A stretch of DNA of 39,444 nucleotides. Source: Planctomycetota bacterium. GTDB taxonomy: Bacteria > Planctomycetota > Planctomycetia > Gemmatales > Gemmataceae. Location of the stretch: the NCBI GenBank assembly GCA_021807595.1, contig JAKBCS010000037.1:1-39444 (forward strand). The letters are read 5' to 3'. This document shows positions 24,770-33,450 of the stretch, in pieces. The translations under genes and the position numbers were made by a program. Numbering within the stretch: position 1 is the stretch's first letter; each line of letters starts with the position of its first letter. The notes under the pieces are model-generated. The model did no database searches. It was not told where the DNA came from and saw only the letters and a list, made by a program, of their open reading frames with translations.

Positions 24770-24910
24770 ACCGCGGAATACTCGGAATACACGGAAAAAA
24801 GCAAGTCAAACGAAGGATAGAAGAGACGAATCGTCGAACAACCCGTTCGGTTCTTCTAACCGTGAAGTCTGGTCTTGCTTTCTTTCCGTGTATTTCGAGT
24901 GTTCCGCGGT
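24770..24910. repeat. Long imperfect inverted repeat, 36-37-bp arms
   Basis: The arm 24770-24805 begins ACCGCGGAATACTCGGAATA and continues CACGGAAAAAAGCAAG; the arm 24874-24910 is its reverse complement with three or four differences. The loop is ~68 nt. It fills the space between the convergent hydrolase and cvpA-like genes. The arms include the direct series GGAATAC...GGAATACAC. It could form a large RNA hairpin from either side or be a miniature element; there is no obvious target duplication. Confidence 0.85.
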
Positions 24911-24920
24911 TCGGGATCTC

Positions 24921-25505
24921 TCAGTCGGCGATGCGCCGTTCGCGGGCATAGCGCAATTCAAAGCTGCCATCGGGATCGAACGCATTCTCCTCCCACGAGA
25001 ACGTATCGACACTGGATCGAGCCATCAACGCCAGCCAGACTCGATCCGGCGGGAGGATGTGCCGTATCTTCGCACCGGGTACGGACGGATCGATGCGCGC
25101 CTCGAAGTGCAGGAAGTGTTCGTCCAACGGGAGGGTCTGTGCCACGGTCAACAAAAACCCGACGGTCAAGTATCCCGCCAACGCGCCGAACACTGCCGCG
25201 CCCGCCTGTTGCAGCGCCGGATGGTACTCGATAACCGTGTGGATCAAGGCGTTGCTGGCCCAGCGCAACATCAACAGAGACAATACGAACGGTACGACGA
25301 GACAAATACTGTCTTCGTAGCCGTGCAAGATCGAACTGGCGAACATCGGATCCAACTCGGCTGCCATCGGCTCAAAGAAATTAAAAGCAATCAATCCCGC
25401 CAGCAAGACATTGACCGTCATCGCAATCGCCGCCAGCACACCTTGACGCCAAAAGGCATACGCCGCCACCAACATGACGACGACCGTGATAAGGCCCAGC
25501 AACAT
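24921..25505 (-). CDS. CvpA-family membrane protein
   Basis: A 194-residue protein. The ATG at 25505 has AGGAG about 7 nt upstream; the 24 codons before it read through a low-complexity intergenic run. Four hydrophobic spans occupy the first ~125 residues (LLGLITVVVMLVAAYAFWRQG, LAAIAMTVNVLLAGLIAFNF, ICLVVPFVLSLLMLRWAS, AAVFGALAGYLTVGFLLTVA), with the pattern of the CvpA (colicin V production) family. The C-terminal ~70 residues are hydrophilic and include SWEENAFDPDG. CvpA proteins have been linked to envelope stress and secretion but lack a settled function. It follows the PilB-like ATPase by 68 bp and is probably the last gene of its unit. Confidence 0.8.
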   Translation of the reverse strand: MLLGLITVVVMLVAAYAFWRQGVLAAIAMTVNVLLAGLIAFNFFEPMAAELDPMFASSILHGYEDSICLVVPFVLSLLMLRWASNALIHTVIEYHPALQQAGAAVFGALAGYLTVGFLLTVAQTLPLDEHFLHFEARIDPSVPGAKIRHILPPDRVWLALMARSSVDTFSWEENAFDPDGSFELRYARERRIAD

Positions 25506-25573
25506 ACTCACTCCTTTCGGCTGTCGGCTCTCGGTATCCAGCAGCCGGCTCTGTATTCTGACTGGCCGATCGT

Positions 25574-27430
25574 TCATTTGCTACAGACGCGGAGAAGCTC
25601 TTGAATGGAGGTCCGTCCTTCAATGACTTGTCGCAATCCGTCTTCTTGCAAGTATTTCATGCCTTGCTTGACCGCTTCTTGCTTGATGGCGTTGAAATTC
25701 GGGTTCTCGCGGATGAGTTCGCGGATGTCGTCGCCGATCTCCAGAAGCTCGAAGACGCCGGTTCGTCCTCGATAGCCGCTCCCGCCGCAGAAGGTGCAGG
25801 GGTCGTTTTCCTCGTCGTTCTGCGGCTTCTCCGGCGGGCGATGGAAGAATTTGATCTTGTCGGCGGGCAGGTTGGCTTTCCGCAAGAGTTCGGTATTGGG
25901 TTTGTAGCGCTGCTTGCAATAGGGGCAAAGGACGCGAACCAAGCGCTGACTGAGAACCGCGGAGACGGCGTTGGCGACCATGAATGGTTGCACGCCCAGA
26001 TCGATGAGCCGGGCGATGGCGGTCACGGTGTCGTTGGCGTGCAGGGTCGTGAATACCATGTGCCCGGTCTGTGCCGCCTGACAGGCTATTTCCGCCGTCT
26101 CTTGATCGCGTATTTCGCCGATGTAGATCACGTCGGGATCTTGCCGGAGGATGCTGCGCAACTCGGAGGCGAACGTCTTCCCGGCTTTGGGGTTGACCTC
26201 AATCTGCGTCACGTTGTCGATGTGATACTCGACCGGATTCTCGATGGTGATGACATTTTTCTGATAGCGGTCGATTTCACTGAGACAGGCGTAGAGGGTT
26301 GTGCTTTTGCCCGCTCCGGTGGGACCGCAAACGATGAACAAGCCGTGCGGCTGGGTCACGAGCGCGCGAATCTGTTTGCGCAGAGCTTCGCGCATGCCGA
26401 TGCGCGTCAAGCTGGCGACTTGCCGCACGGGATCGAGAATACGCATGACCATCTTTTCGCCGATCACGCTGCCGGCGGTTGCCACGCGGAAATCGACTTG
26501 GCGTTTATGCAAGGCGGGAGGTTTCGGTTCTTCCTCGCTCTCGCCCTCTTCCCCGTCATCCCTTTCTCGGCGCGCAGGAGTCGTCGGGGGCGATTCCACA
26601 GGGCTTTGTATTTCGGCGGAGAAACTGCCGTCTTGCGGCTTCCGCTTCTCGGTGATGTCGAGGTCTGCCAACACCTTGAAGACGTTAATGACTGCGTCGC
26701 CGGTCGGACGTGCGAACGGAGAGGTCTGTTCCAGAATGCCATCCACGCGAAACCGTACGATCATCTCCTCCTTCGTCGGTTCGAGATGAATGTCGGTGGC
26801 GCGGCGTTCGATGGCGTCGGCAATCAGTTCCAAAGCGGCACGATAGCCCTTGGAGCCTTGCAAGCGCGCCAAACGACGGGAGTCGTCTTCTCCTTCTCCA
26901 CTTTTACCGATAAAGCGGATAGGAATAATCCGCTCCTTCGATTCGTCGGGTTCGGGCAGATCGAGACGCAGCCAGCGGCGCAACAACTTGCGCAAGTGTT
27001 GCGGCGTCAACACGCGCTGGTCCGCCGTTGCCTTCTCGTTGCGTTGCGCGACATACGACAGGGTCGGCGCGAGGTAGAGAACGAGCAGAACGACAAATCC
27101 GAGAATAAAGATAGGAAAGAGCCAAACGGCCAGCAGCCCGACCAGACCGCAGCCCAGTAGAATGGGATTCCACATCTCGCCGGGTAGTTTCATCGTCCGG
27201 CAATCGTCGTTTACCCACCAACAAGTCCGCAGCCAAGCGAGGTAAATCAGCAACACCAGGAGCAGTTTGGCGGGATGAAAGTACATCCCTGGCCCGCGCG
27301 GAAACAATCCGTCCGCCCAGAGAACCCAAGGCGATAACGCGAGGATGCGACGAAACGGCGGGGCGAAGCCGAACTTGAGAGGAGGTTCGGGGGCGAGCTT
27401 CCATCCGTCTTCCAGGCACGCGATTTTCAT
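25574..27430 (-). CDS. GspE/PilB-type secretion ATPase with N-terminal membrane region
   Basis: A 618-residue protein. The C-terminal two thirds form a type II secretion / type IV pilus ATPase: FRVDGILEQ, Walker A GPTGAGKSTT, Asp-rich region, Walker B IYIGEIRD, His box GHMVFTTLHAND, and a four-cysteine zinc finger, CPYC and CTFCGGSGYRGRTG. A charged insert (DDGEEGESEEEPK) lies before the ATPase core. The first ~125 residues are unusual: three hydrophobic spans (~52-68, ~88-104, ~105-122) replace the soluble N-terminal domain that normally docks to GspL or PilM. The product should therefore sit in the membrane by itself. It lies 48 bp after pilT and upstream of cvpA. It would power pilus or pseudopilus assembly; which system is not evident here. 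Confidence 0.93.
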   Translation of the reverse strand: MKIACLEDGWKLAPEPPLKFGFAPPFRRILALSPWVLWADGLFPRGPGMYFHPAKLLLVLLIYLAWLRTCWWVNDDCRTMKLPGEMWNPILLGCGLVGLLAVWLFPIFILGFVVLLVLYLAPTLSYVAQRNEKATADQRVLTPQHLRKLLRRWLRLDLPEPDESKERIIPIRFIGKSGEGEDDSRRLARLQGSKGYRAALELIADAIERRATDIHLEPTKEEMIVRFRVDGILEQTSPFARPTGDAVINVFKVLADLDITEKRKPQDGSFSAEIQSPVESPPTTPARRERDDGEEGESEEEPKPPALHKRQVDFRVATAGSVIGEKMVMRILDPVRQVASLTRIGMREALRKQIRALVTQPHGLFIVCGPTGAGKSTTLYACLSEIDRYQKNVITIENPVEYHIDNVTQIEVNPKAGKTFASELRSILRQDPDVIYIGEIRDQETAEIACQAAQTGHMVFTTLHANDTVTAIARLIDLGVQPFMVANAVSAVLSQRLVRVLCPYCKQRYKPNTELLRKANLPADKIKFFHRPPEKPQNDEENDPCTFCGGSGYRGRTGVFELLEIGDDIRELIRENPNFNAIKQEAVKQGMKYLQEDGLRQVIEGRTSIQELLRVCSK

Positions 27431-27478
27431 GGCGAAATTGTCTTCCTGTCACCCTGCCAACTTATCACGGCGAAGGTC

Positions 27479-28633
27479 TTAGAGGATGCCCGGAGCGGAC
27501 ACCTTGATGCCTTTGAACGCCATCTTGAGCTTCTCTGGATCGGGAGCGAATTCCAGAGCGGTTTGCTTGTCCGCCTCACCGCTCTCGACGAGGATGCGCA
27601 GGTTCTCGGTGAAATCGACCATGCCCTCTTGATAGAACATTTTGATCGCGTCTTGTAGCTTCAAGTCTTCGCCTTCGGCGATCAGCTTTTTGATGGTCGG
27701 ATTGACGATCATGATTTCGTTGGTCGGCGTTCGCGGCTTTTTCAACCCCTTGAGCAGCTTCTGAGCGACGACGGCCTTGAGATTGTTGGCCAACGCCTTG
27801 CGGATGGCTCCGTGCTTGGAGACGGGAAACAGGTCGAGGATACGGTTGATGGTGGACGACGCCGAGGAAGCGTGGATGGTGCCGAACACCAAGTGGCCGG
27901 TCTCGGCGGCATGAACGGCAGCCTCGAACGTCTCCACGTCGCGCAACTCACCGACGAGGATGACATCGGGATCTTGACGCACGGCATCCTTGAGCGCTTT
28001 ATGCCAGTCGATCACATCCAGGCCGATCTCGCGCTGATTGATGTACGACTTTTTGTCGGTAAAGGTGAACTCGATGGGGTCCTCTACGGTGAGGATGTGC
28101 AACGGCTCGCGCTCGGCAATATAATCGATCATCGAGGCAATGGTCGTGCTTTTGCCGGAGCCGGTCACGCCGGCGAGGATGACGAGTCCTTCGTTGAATT
28201 GACACAGGCTTTCGATACTGTCGGGAAGTCCTAGTTCTTTGAAGCTGGGGATGAAAGTGTTGACGCGGCGAGACACGAGGCTAAGTTTGCCGCGCTGCTT
28301 GAACATGCTGACGCGGAAGCGGCATTCGTCGTTGCCAATGACGTGCGAGAAGTCGACGCCCCCTTCCGCGTCGAGAATCTTGCGGTGGTCGGGCTTGAGC
28401 ATGGGCAACAACAGCCTTTCCATGTCCTCGCCGGAAATCGGTGGAGCATTCACTTTCACGATGTCGCCGCGCAGGCGCATCATGGGCGGTTGGCCGGACT
28501 TGAGGTGCAAGTCGCTGGCCTCGTGCTTCATCACCATCCGAAAGAGTTTATTCACTTCCAACTCGCGGCGCGGCGAGGGAACGGACTGAGGTGGCACGAT
28601 CGGGTGCATCTCTTTTACGTCGGCAGTGGCCAT
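27479..28633 (-). CDS. pilT: Twitching-motility ATPase PilT
   Basis: A 384-residue protein. The ATG at 28633 is preferred since GGAG lies six bases upstream. A PilT-type N-terminal domain (ASDLHLKSGQPPMMRLRGDI) is followed by the ATPase core: Walker A GVTGSGKSTT, TVEDPIEF, Walker B VILVGELRD, and His box GHLVFGTIHASSA. The AIRKALANNLKAVVAQKLLKG segment takes the place of the AIRxxLxxxLxxVxxQ signature of retraction ATPases. PilT hexamers disassemble pilin for retraction. It lies 47 bp after hisF and 48 bp before the PilB-like gene, a probable operon. No pilin, PilC or PilQ gene is seen in the window. Confidence 0.95.
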   Translation of the reverse strand: MATADVKEMHPIVPPQSVPSPRRELEVNKLFRMVMKHEASDLHLKSGQPPMMRLRGDIVKVNAPPISGEDMERLLLPMLKPDHRKILDAEGGVDFSHVIGNDECRFRVSMFKQRGKLSLVSRRVNTFIPSFKELGLPDSIESLCQFNEGLVILAGVTGSGKSTTIASMIDYIAEREPLHILTVEDPIEFTFTDKKSYINQREIGLDVIDWHKALKDAVRQDPDVILVGELRDVETFEAAVHAAETGHLVFGTIHASSASSTINRILDLFPVSKHGAIRKALANNLKAVVAQKLLKGLKKPRTPTNEIMIVNPTIKKLIAEGEDLKLQDAIKMFYQEGMVDFTENLRILVESGEADKQTALEFAPDPEKLKMAFKGIKVSAPGIL

Positions 28634-28651
28634 CTTCATCTCCAAGGATGG

Positions 28652-28680
28652 GTGCTGAGTACTGAGTCTTTGTTTTTTAC

Positions 28681-28694
<14 letters not shown>
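28652..28694. repeat. 16-bp inverted repeat at the hisF/pilT junction
   Basis: GTGCTGAGTACTGAGT (28652-28667) pairs with ACTCAGCACTCAGCAC (28679-28694) at 15 of 16 positions across an 11-nt loop rich in T on the plus strand. The right arm is the last part of hisF, including its stop codon. On the transcript strand no U-run follows, so it is more likely a processing hairpin or a low-complexity insert than a terminator. Confidence 0.7.
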
Positions 28695-29460
<766 letters not shown>

Positions 29461-29569
29461 GGTTGCCTTCGTGACGGCCGATGGAGGCTCGATGCCACGG
29501 ATGCGAAGCGAAAACGACTCTCCTTCCACTGTACCGCGTGCGTCCGGCACGGTCAACGGGACGCTCGAA

Positions 29570-29593
29570 GGCGAACCGGCAGCGTAAGCCGCC
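29570..29593 (-). repeat. Solo copy of the 31-bp array unit
   Basis: The minus strand here reads GCTTACGCTGCCGGTTCGCC (positions 29589-29570), an exact 20-nt match to the right part of the repeat unit in the array at 1-271. It lies in the gap between hisF and the exporter operon, which shows that the repeat is dispersed and also exists as single units. Confidence 0.85.
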
Positions 29594-29689
29594 GAGTTGG
29601 GGCGACTTATCCCTAATAATCGGAACTCCCAACGAACGATTATTCCGTGCCTGTGGATCGCACCGAATAGAGAAGCAATCGCGCGACAC

Positions 29690-29717
29690 TTGCGAGCGCC
29701 ATTCGACGAGGTATGAT
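29690..29717 (+). promoter_or_regulatory. Candidate sigma-70 type promoter of the exporter operon
   Basis: TTGCGA (29690-29695) and TATGAT (29712-29717) are 16 bp apart and match the -35 and -10 consensus at 4/6 and 5/6. The start of the membrane fusion protein gene is 61 bp further on. The remaining 29461-29777 intergenic DNA holds the solo repeat and, on the other strand, the hisF upstream region. Confidence 0.42.
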
Positions 29718-29777
29718 TTAGGGTGTGGGGTCGAGGCGAATCTGAGGGGTACGTTTCGGTTTTCATCGAGATCTTTT

Positions 29778-30950
29778 ATGCCAGTTCCTCAAGAAAAACG
29801 TACGTCCGCGATCTTCTGTGGGACTGTTTTCCTGACGGGGCTCGCGGTCGGGATCGGCTTGAGCGCGTTGGCAGTGTACTGGTACGCGCCGAAGGCCGAG
29901 GCATCTTCGGTGGATAGCCCGCTCGATGCGAGCCGCAATTTCGACAAGGTGGTCGCACTGGGGCGCATCGAGCCGAGCGGCGGCATCCTTTCGTTGGGTG
30001 TTCCGACACCGGATCGCTTGCGGAGATTGTTGGTCGCCGAAGGACAACTCGTCGAAAAAGACGAGGCGTTGGCCGTTCTCGACAGCGAAGTAATTCGCAA
30101 ACTGGAACTTCAACTGGCCGTCATCCAGCGCGCGCAGGCAGACGAGCGTTTGCAAGCCATCGACGAAAGCGGAACGGCGCAAATCGTCGTGGAAGAACTT
30201 CAACGCGATCGGCTTGTGGAAATCGAGCCGCTGGAGATCGAATCGCTCAAAAGCAAGATCGCCTTCATGGAGACGCGAGAGCGAAATGCTCGCAAGGATT
30301 ACGACCGTTACGTTGCCGCGGGCGACACCGTCGCCGACCAAGACAAGGAAAAGCAAAAACTGGCGATGCAACAGGCGACCACCGAATTGATCGCCACCCG
30401 GAGCCAACTCAGAAAGCTGCAAGATACTAGTTCGTTGAACCGCAGCGTGGCAAACGCCCGGGTACAAGCGGCGCAGGCCGAATGGAAACAGAGTCGAAGG
30501 GCCATCTCGCGAGCGTTGCTCGATACACAGATCAAGCAAGCCGACGAACGCCTGAAGGAAACCCAGATCCACGCGCCCTGCCGCGGCACGATCTTGCGCG
30601 CGTTCGTTCGAGAGGGCGAGTTGGTTCACGGTCAGGCTATATTACAGATGGCTAATGTAGACAAAATGATCGTCCGAACCGAGGTCTACGAGACCGACAT
30701 CCACTTGGTGAAGATCGGTCAATTGGCGACGGTGACAAGCTCTATTTTCACCAAGAACAAAAACGCCCTGAGCGGCAAGGTCGAATGGATTTCCGGCAGC
30801 GTCGGCAAGGCGCAGGTCGTTCCGCTCGATCCGCGTGCGGCGGTGGACAATCGGGTTGTGGAAGTGAAAGTGGCCTTGGACGATCCTAAACCGGTCGCCA
30901 AGCTCATTGGGCATCAAGTTCGCGTCGAGATTCAGACGGGCGAACGCTAA
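29778..30950 (+). CDS. DevB/HlyD-type membrane fusion protein of ABC exporter
   Basis: A 390-residue periplasmic adaptor. An N-terminal anchor (SAIFCGTVFLTGLAVGIGLSALAVYWY, ~10-36) is followed by a split lipoyl half-motif (GRIEPSGGILSLGV ... VAEGQLVEKDEALAVLDS), a long coiled-coil hairpin (~95-260, RSQLRKLQDTSSLNRSVANA), the second lipoyl half (IHAPCRGTILRAFVREGELV), and a beta barrel (MIVRTEVYETDIHLVKIGQLA). The GRIEP and IHAP signatures are those of DevB-like adaptors, which partner DevC permeases and DevA ATPases and feed TolC-like channels. Two permeases and an ATPase follow in the same direction. A weak purine stretch precedes the ATG. The exported substrate (glycolipid, lipid or peptide) cannot be deduced. 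Confidence 0.92.
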   Translation: MPVPQEKRTSAIFCGTVFLTGLAVGIGLSALAVYWYAPKAEASSVDSPLDASRNFDKVVALGRIEPSGGILSLGVPTPDRLRRLLVAEGQLVEKDEALAVLDSEVIRKLELQLAVIQRAQADERLQAIDESGTAQIVVEELQRDRLVEIEPLEIESLKSKIAFMETRERNARKDYDRYVAAGDTVADQDKEKQKLAMQQATTELIATRSQLRKLQDTSSLNRSVANARVQAAQAEWKQSRRAISRALLDTQIKQADERLKETQIHAPCRGTILRAFVREGELVHGQAILQMANVDKMIVRTEVYETDIHLVKIGQLATVTSSIFTKNKNALSGKVEWISGSVGKAQVVPLDPRAAVDNRVVEVKVALDDPKPVAKLIGHQVRVEIQTGER

Positions 30951-31003
30951 GGATGCGTTTGGCTGCACGCACGGCTCCGAGTCGCGGCTCACCGAAGTCA
31001 TCT

Positions 31004-32176
31004 ATGAAAACGCCGTTGGTCTTACGGAATCTGATGCATCAGCCCTTGCGTACCGGCGTTGCCATACTCGGCGTCGCCTTCGCGGTGTTGCTGATCTTCA
31101 TGCAGCTGGGCTTCTACGGCTCCGCCGAGACCGCCGCCAACACCCTCTATCACGCGCTCGACTTCGATCTCGTCTTGCTGTCGAACGATTATCTCAACGC
31201 CACGAGGCCGCGCAGCTTCGCTTTGCCGCGCGTCTATCAGCCGCTGGGGCATCGCGACATCGAATCGGTGTCGCCTCTGTATATCGATTGGCAGAGTTGG
31301 CGCGTGCAAAATCGAAGTCGTCAACGCCGCGCCATTCTCGTCTTCGCTTTTCGCCTCGACGAACCCGTTTTTCGCACGGAGAGCGTCTTTCGCAGCGAGC
31401 CGTGCGCGGAATGTCTGCAACGCTTGCGAGCGCCCGACACGGTGTTGATGGACACGGCCACGCGCGCGTACTTCGGTCCGCGCGGCGTCGGGATCGAAAC
31501 GGAAATGAATCGAAGACTCGTTGAAGTCGTCGGCGAGTTCACCATAGGCACCGGCTACGGCGCGGACGGTATGGTCTTAACGAGCGAGCGCACTTACGAA
31601 CACCTCACCGGGTCGCTCGCCCTGCAACGCCCCGCGCTGGGCCTCATTCGTCTCAAGCCCGAAGCGCGCAGCCGCGCCGACGAGGTGAAGCGGCAATTGT
31701 CCGAGAGGTTCTACAACGGTCGGCCGCGCGACGACGTGCGCCTCCTCACCCGCGCGGAGATCGAGGAACACGAACGCGATTATTGGCTGCATCGCACCTC
31801 CGTGGGCATCATCTTCCAAATGGGCGTCTTCGTGGCCCTGATCGTCGGCGTCATTTTCGTCTATCAAGTTATCGCCACGGACATCGCCGATCATTTCGCC
31901 GAATACGCCACGCTAAAGGCGATCGGCTACGAGCAGAACTACCTCTCCGGTGTGGTACTGCGTCAGGCGTTGTTGTTGGCGGTTCTAGGCTACATCCCCG
32001 CCTTCGTCGCCGCGTTGGCGCTGTACGCCTTGGGACGCCAAGCAGCCGAGTTGCCCTTGGACATGACCTGGACGCGCGCCGTCGGCGTTTTAGCGCTGGC
32101 CGCGGCAATGTGTTCCCTCTCCGGCCTCTTGGCTTTGCGCAAAGTCGAGGCCGCGGACCCAGCGGATTTGTTTTAA
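31004..32176 (+). CDS. DevC/FtsX-type ABC transporter permease 1
   Basis: A 390-residue membrane protein starting MKTPLVLRNLMHQPLRT. No clear ribosome-binding site precedes this ATG, and an ATG at 30953 is an alternative, but the RNL-x-H-xx-RT opening is typical for DevC proteins. One N-terminal span (VAILGVAFAVLLIFMQLGFYG), a ~220-residue outside domain, then three spans within the FtsX domain: MGVFVALIVGVIFVYQVIATD, an ATLKAIGYEQNYL coupling helix, and two terminal spans ending SGLLALRKVEAADPADLF. The MacB/DevC layout serves mechanotransmission rather than a classic pore. It is paired with a second, distinct permease, suggesting a heterodimer. Two cysteines, in EPCAECLQR, form a CxxC in the outside domain. 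Confidence 0.93.
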   Translation: MKTPLVLRNLMHQPLRTGVAILGVAFAVLLIFMQLGFYGSAETAANTLYHALDFDLVLLSNDYLNATRPRSFALPRVYQPLGHRDIESVSPLYIDWQSWRVQNRSRQRRAILVFAFRLDEPVFRTESVFRSEPCAECLQRLRAPDTVLMDTATRAYFGPRGVGIETEMNRRLVEVVGEFTIGTGYGADGMVLTSERTYEHLTGSLALQRPALGLIRLKPEARSRADEVKRQLSERFYNGRPRDDVRLLTRAEIEEHERDYWLHRTSVGIIFQMGVFVALIVGVIFVYQVIATDIADHFAEYATLKAIGYEQNYLSGVVLRQALLLAVLGYIPAFVAALALYALGRQAAELPLDMTWTRAVGVLALAAAMCSLSGLLALRKVEAADPADLF

Positions 32177-32268
32177 GCGGCGATCCGAGAAGCCCCTCTC
32201 CCCTGAGTACAGGAGCGAGGGCGGCATTGCGGATAGTCTCCGAGCGGATTGCATGCAAAGGGAAGCCT

Positions 32269-33450
32269 ATGGCTCCATACCGGCGCGTTCCTTTGGCCTG
32301 GCTGAATCTGGTGCACGATAAGCGCCGGCTGGTCGTCTGCGTACTCGGCGTGGCATTCGCCGTCTTTCTCATGTTCGTCGAGTTGGGCTTTTGGAATGCC
32401 TTGCTCGATGCGCCCGTGGAGTTGATCCAGCAATTCAACGGTGAGATCATCGTAGTGAGTAAAGCGCGCTATGCGATGGGCATTAAGGAGCCGTTTTCGA
32501 CTCGTCGTCTCGCCCAGGCGCGGTGCGCGCCTGGGGTGGAGTTTGCCCATCCCGTTTATCTCGAATACACCACCTCGTTTTGGAAGGACACCGGCCTGCC
32601 CGAACGCGAGCGGTCGAGCAGTCATCCCATCCGCGTCATCGCCTTTGATCCCGATCTTCCCGTGCTGGCCAACCCCGATGTCGAAGCCGGCCGCGCCCAA
32701 CTGAAAGTGCCTTTCAATATCTTGCTCGATCGCAAATCGAAGCGAGCCTACGGGGTCGTCGAACCGGGCATCGACCGCGAGTTGGCGCAACGTACTGTCC
32801 ATGTCGTCCGCACATTCAAACTCGGCACCGATTTCACCAGCGACGGCAGCGTCGTGATGAGCGATTTGACCTACGCGCAGCTGTTTCCCAACGAATTAAC
32901 CCCGACGGAGACGCTGAACCTCGCCGATGTCGGCGTTATCCGAGTCAAGGCGGGCGCGGACATACAAGCCGTTCGCCGCGAGGTTCGAGAAGTGTTGCCC
33001 GACGATGTCAACGTCTTCACCAAAGACGAGTTCATCGACGTGGAGAAATCCTATTGGCAGCGGGCGACACCGATCGGCTTCATCTTCCAGTTCGGTCTGT
33101 TCATGGGCTTCGTCGTCGGCGCGGTAATCTGCTATCAGATCATCTCGACGGATGTATCCGAACATCTGCCGGAGTTCGCCACCCTCAAGGCCATCGGCTA
33201 CCCCGATCGATACCTGAGTGCGACCGTGTTGCTCGAATCGCTGTGGTTGGCGGTCCTCGGCTTCGCGCCGGGCTTGTCCCTGAGTTGGGTTCTCTATCGC
33301 GTACTGGACGCTTGGATCGGCTTGCCCATGCGAATGACTCCTTTGCGTATCCTATTAATCTTTATTCTAACGGCCTCTATGTGCGTCTTTTCCGGCCTGC
33401 TGGCGCTGCGCAAGGTGAAGACGGCCGATCCTGCGGAGGTGTTCGGATGA
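32269..33450 (+). CDS. DevC/FtsX-type ABC transporter permease 2
   Basis: A 393-residue paralogue of the previous gene. Start ATG at 32269 has AAGGGAA about 8 nt upstream. It opens PLAWLNLVHDKRRLVVCVLGVAFAVFLMFVELGF, the same helix pattern as permease 1, and ends with the coupling helix FATLKAIGYPDRYLS and SGLLALRKVKTADPAEVFG. Outside-domain sequence differs strongly between the two (no CxxC here), so each may contact a different part of the substrate or adaptor. The gene ends in an ATGA overlap with the ATPase gene. The 92-bp gap before it contains a CTCCCCTGAGTAC...GCGAGGGC remnant of a palindromic repeat. Confidence 0.94.
   Translation: MAPYRRVPLAWLNLVHDKRRLVVCVLGVAFAVFLMFVELGFWNALLDAPVELIQQFNGEIIVVSKARYAMGIKEPFSTRRLAQARCAPGVEFAHPVYLEYTTSFWKDTGLPERERSSSHPIRVIAFDPDLPVLANPDVEAGRAQLKVPFNILLDRKSKRAYGVVEPGIDRELAQRTVHVVRTFKLGTDFTSDGSVVMSDLTYAQLFPNELTPTETLNLADVGVIRVKAGADIQAVRREVREVLPDDVNVFTKDEFIDVEKSYWQRATPIGFIFQFGLFMGFVVGAVICYQIISTDVSEHLPEFATLKAIGYPDRYLSATVLLESLWLAVLGFAPGLSLSWVLYRVLDAWIGLPMRMTPLRILLIFILTASMCVFSGLLALRKVKTADPAEVFG

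Noticed and set aside
28590-28610. TGGCAC near the pilT start as a sigma-54 site
   Set aside because: The spacing to GC is 13 rather than 12, and it lies inside the pilT coding region.
29461-29766. Extended N terminus of HisF
   Set aside because: The extension reads through a dispersed repeat, and HisF starts as usual at [11 protein letters not shown] with a good site.
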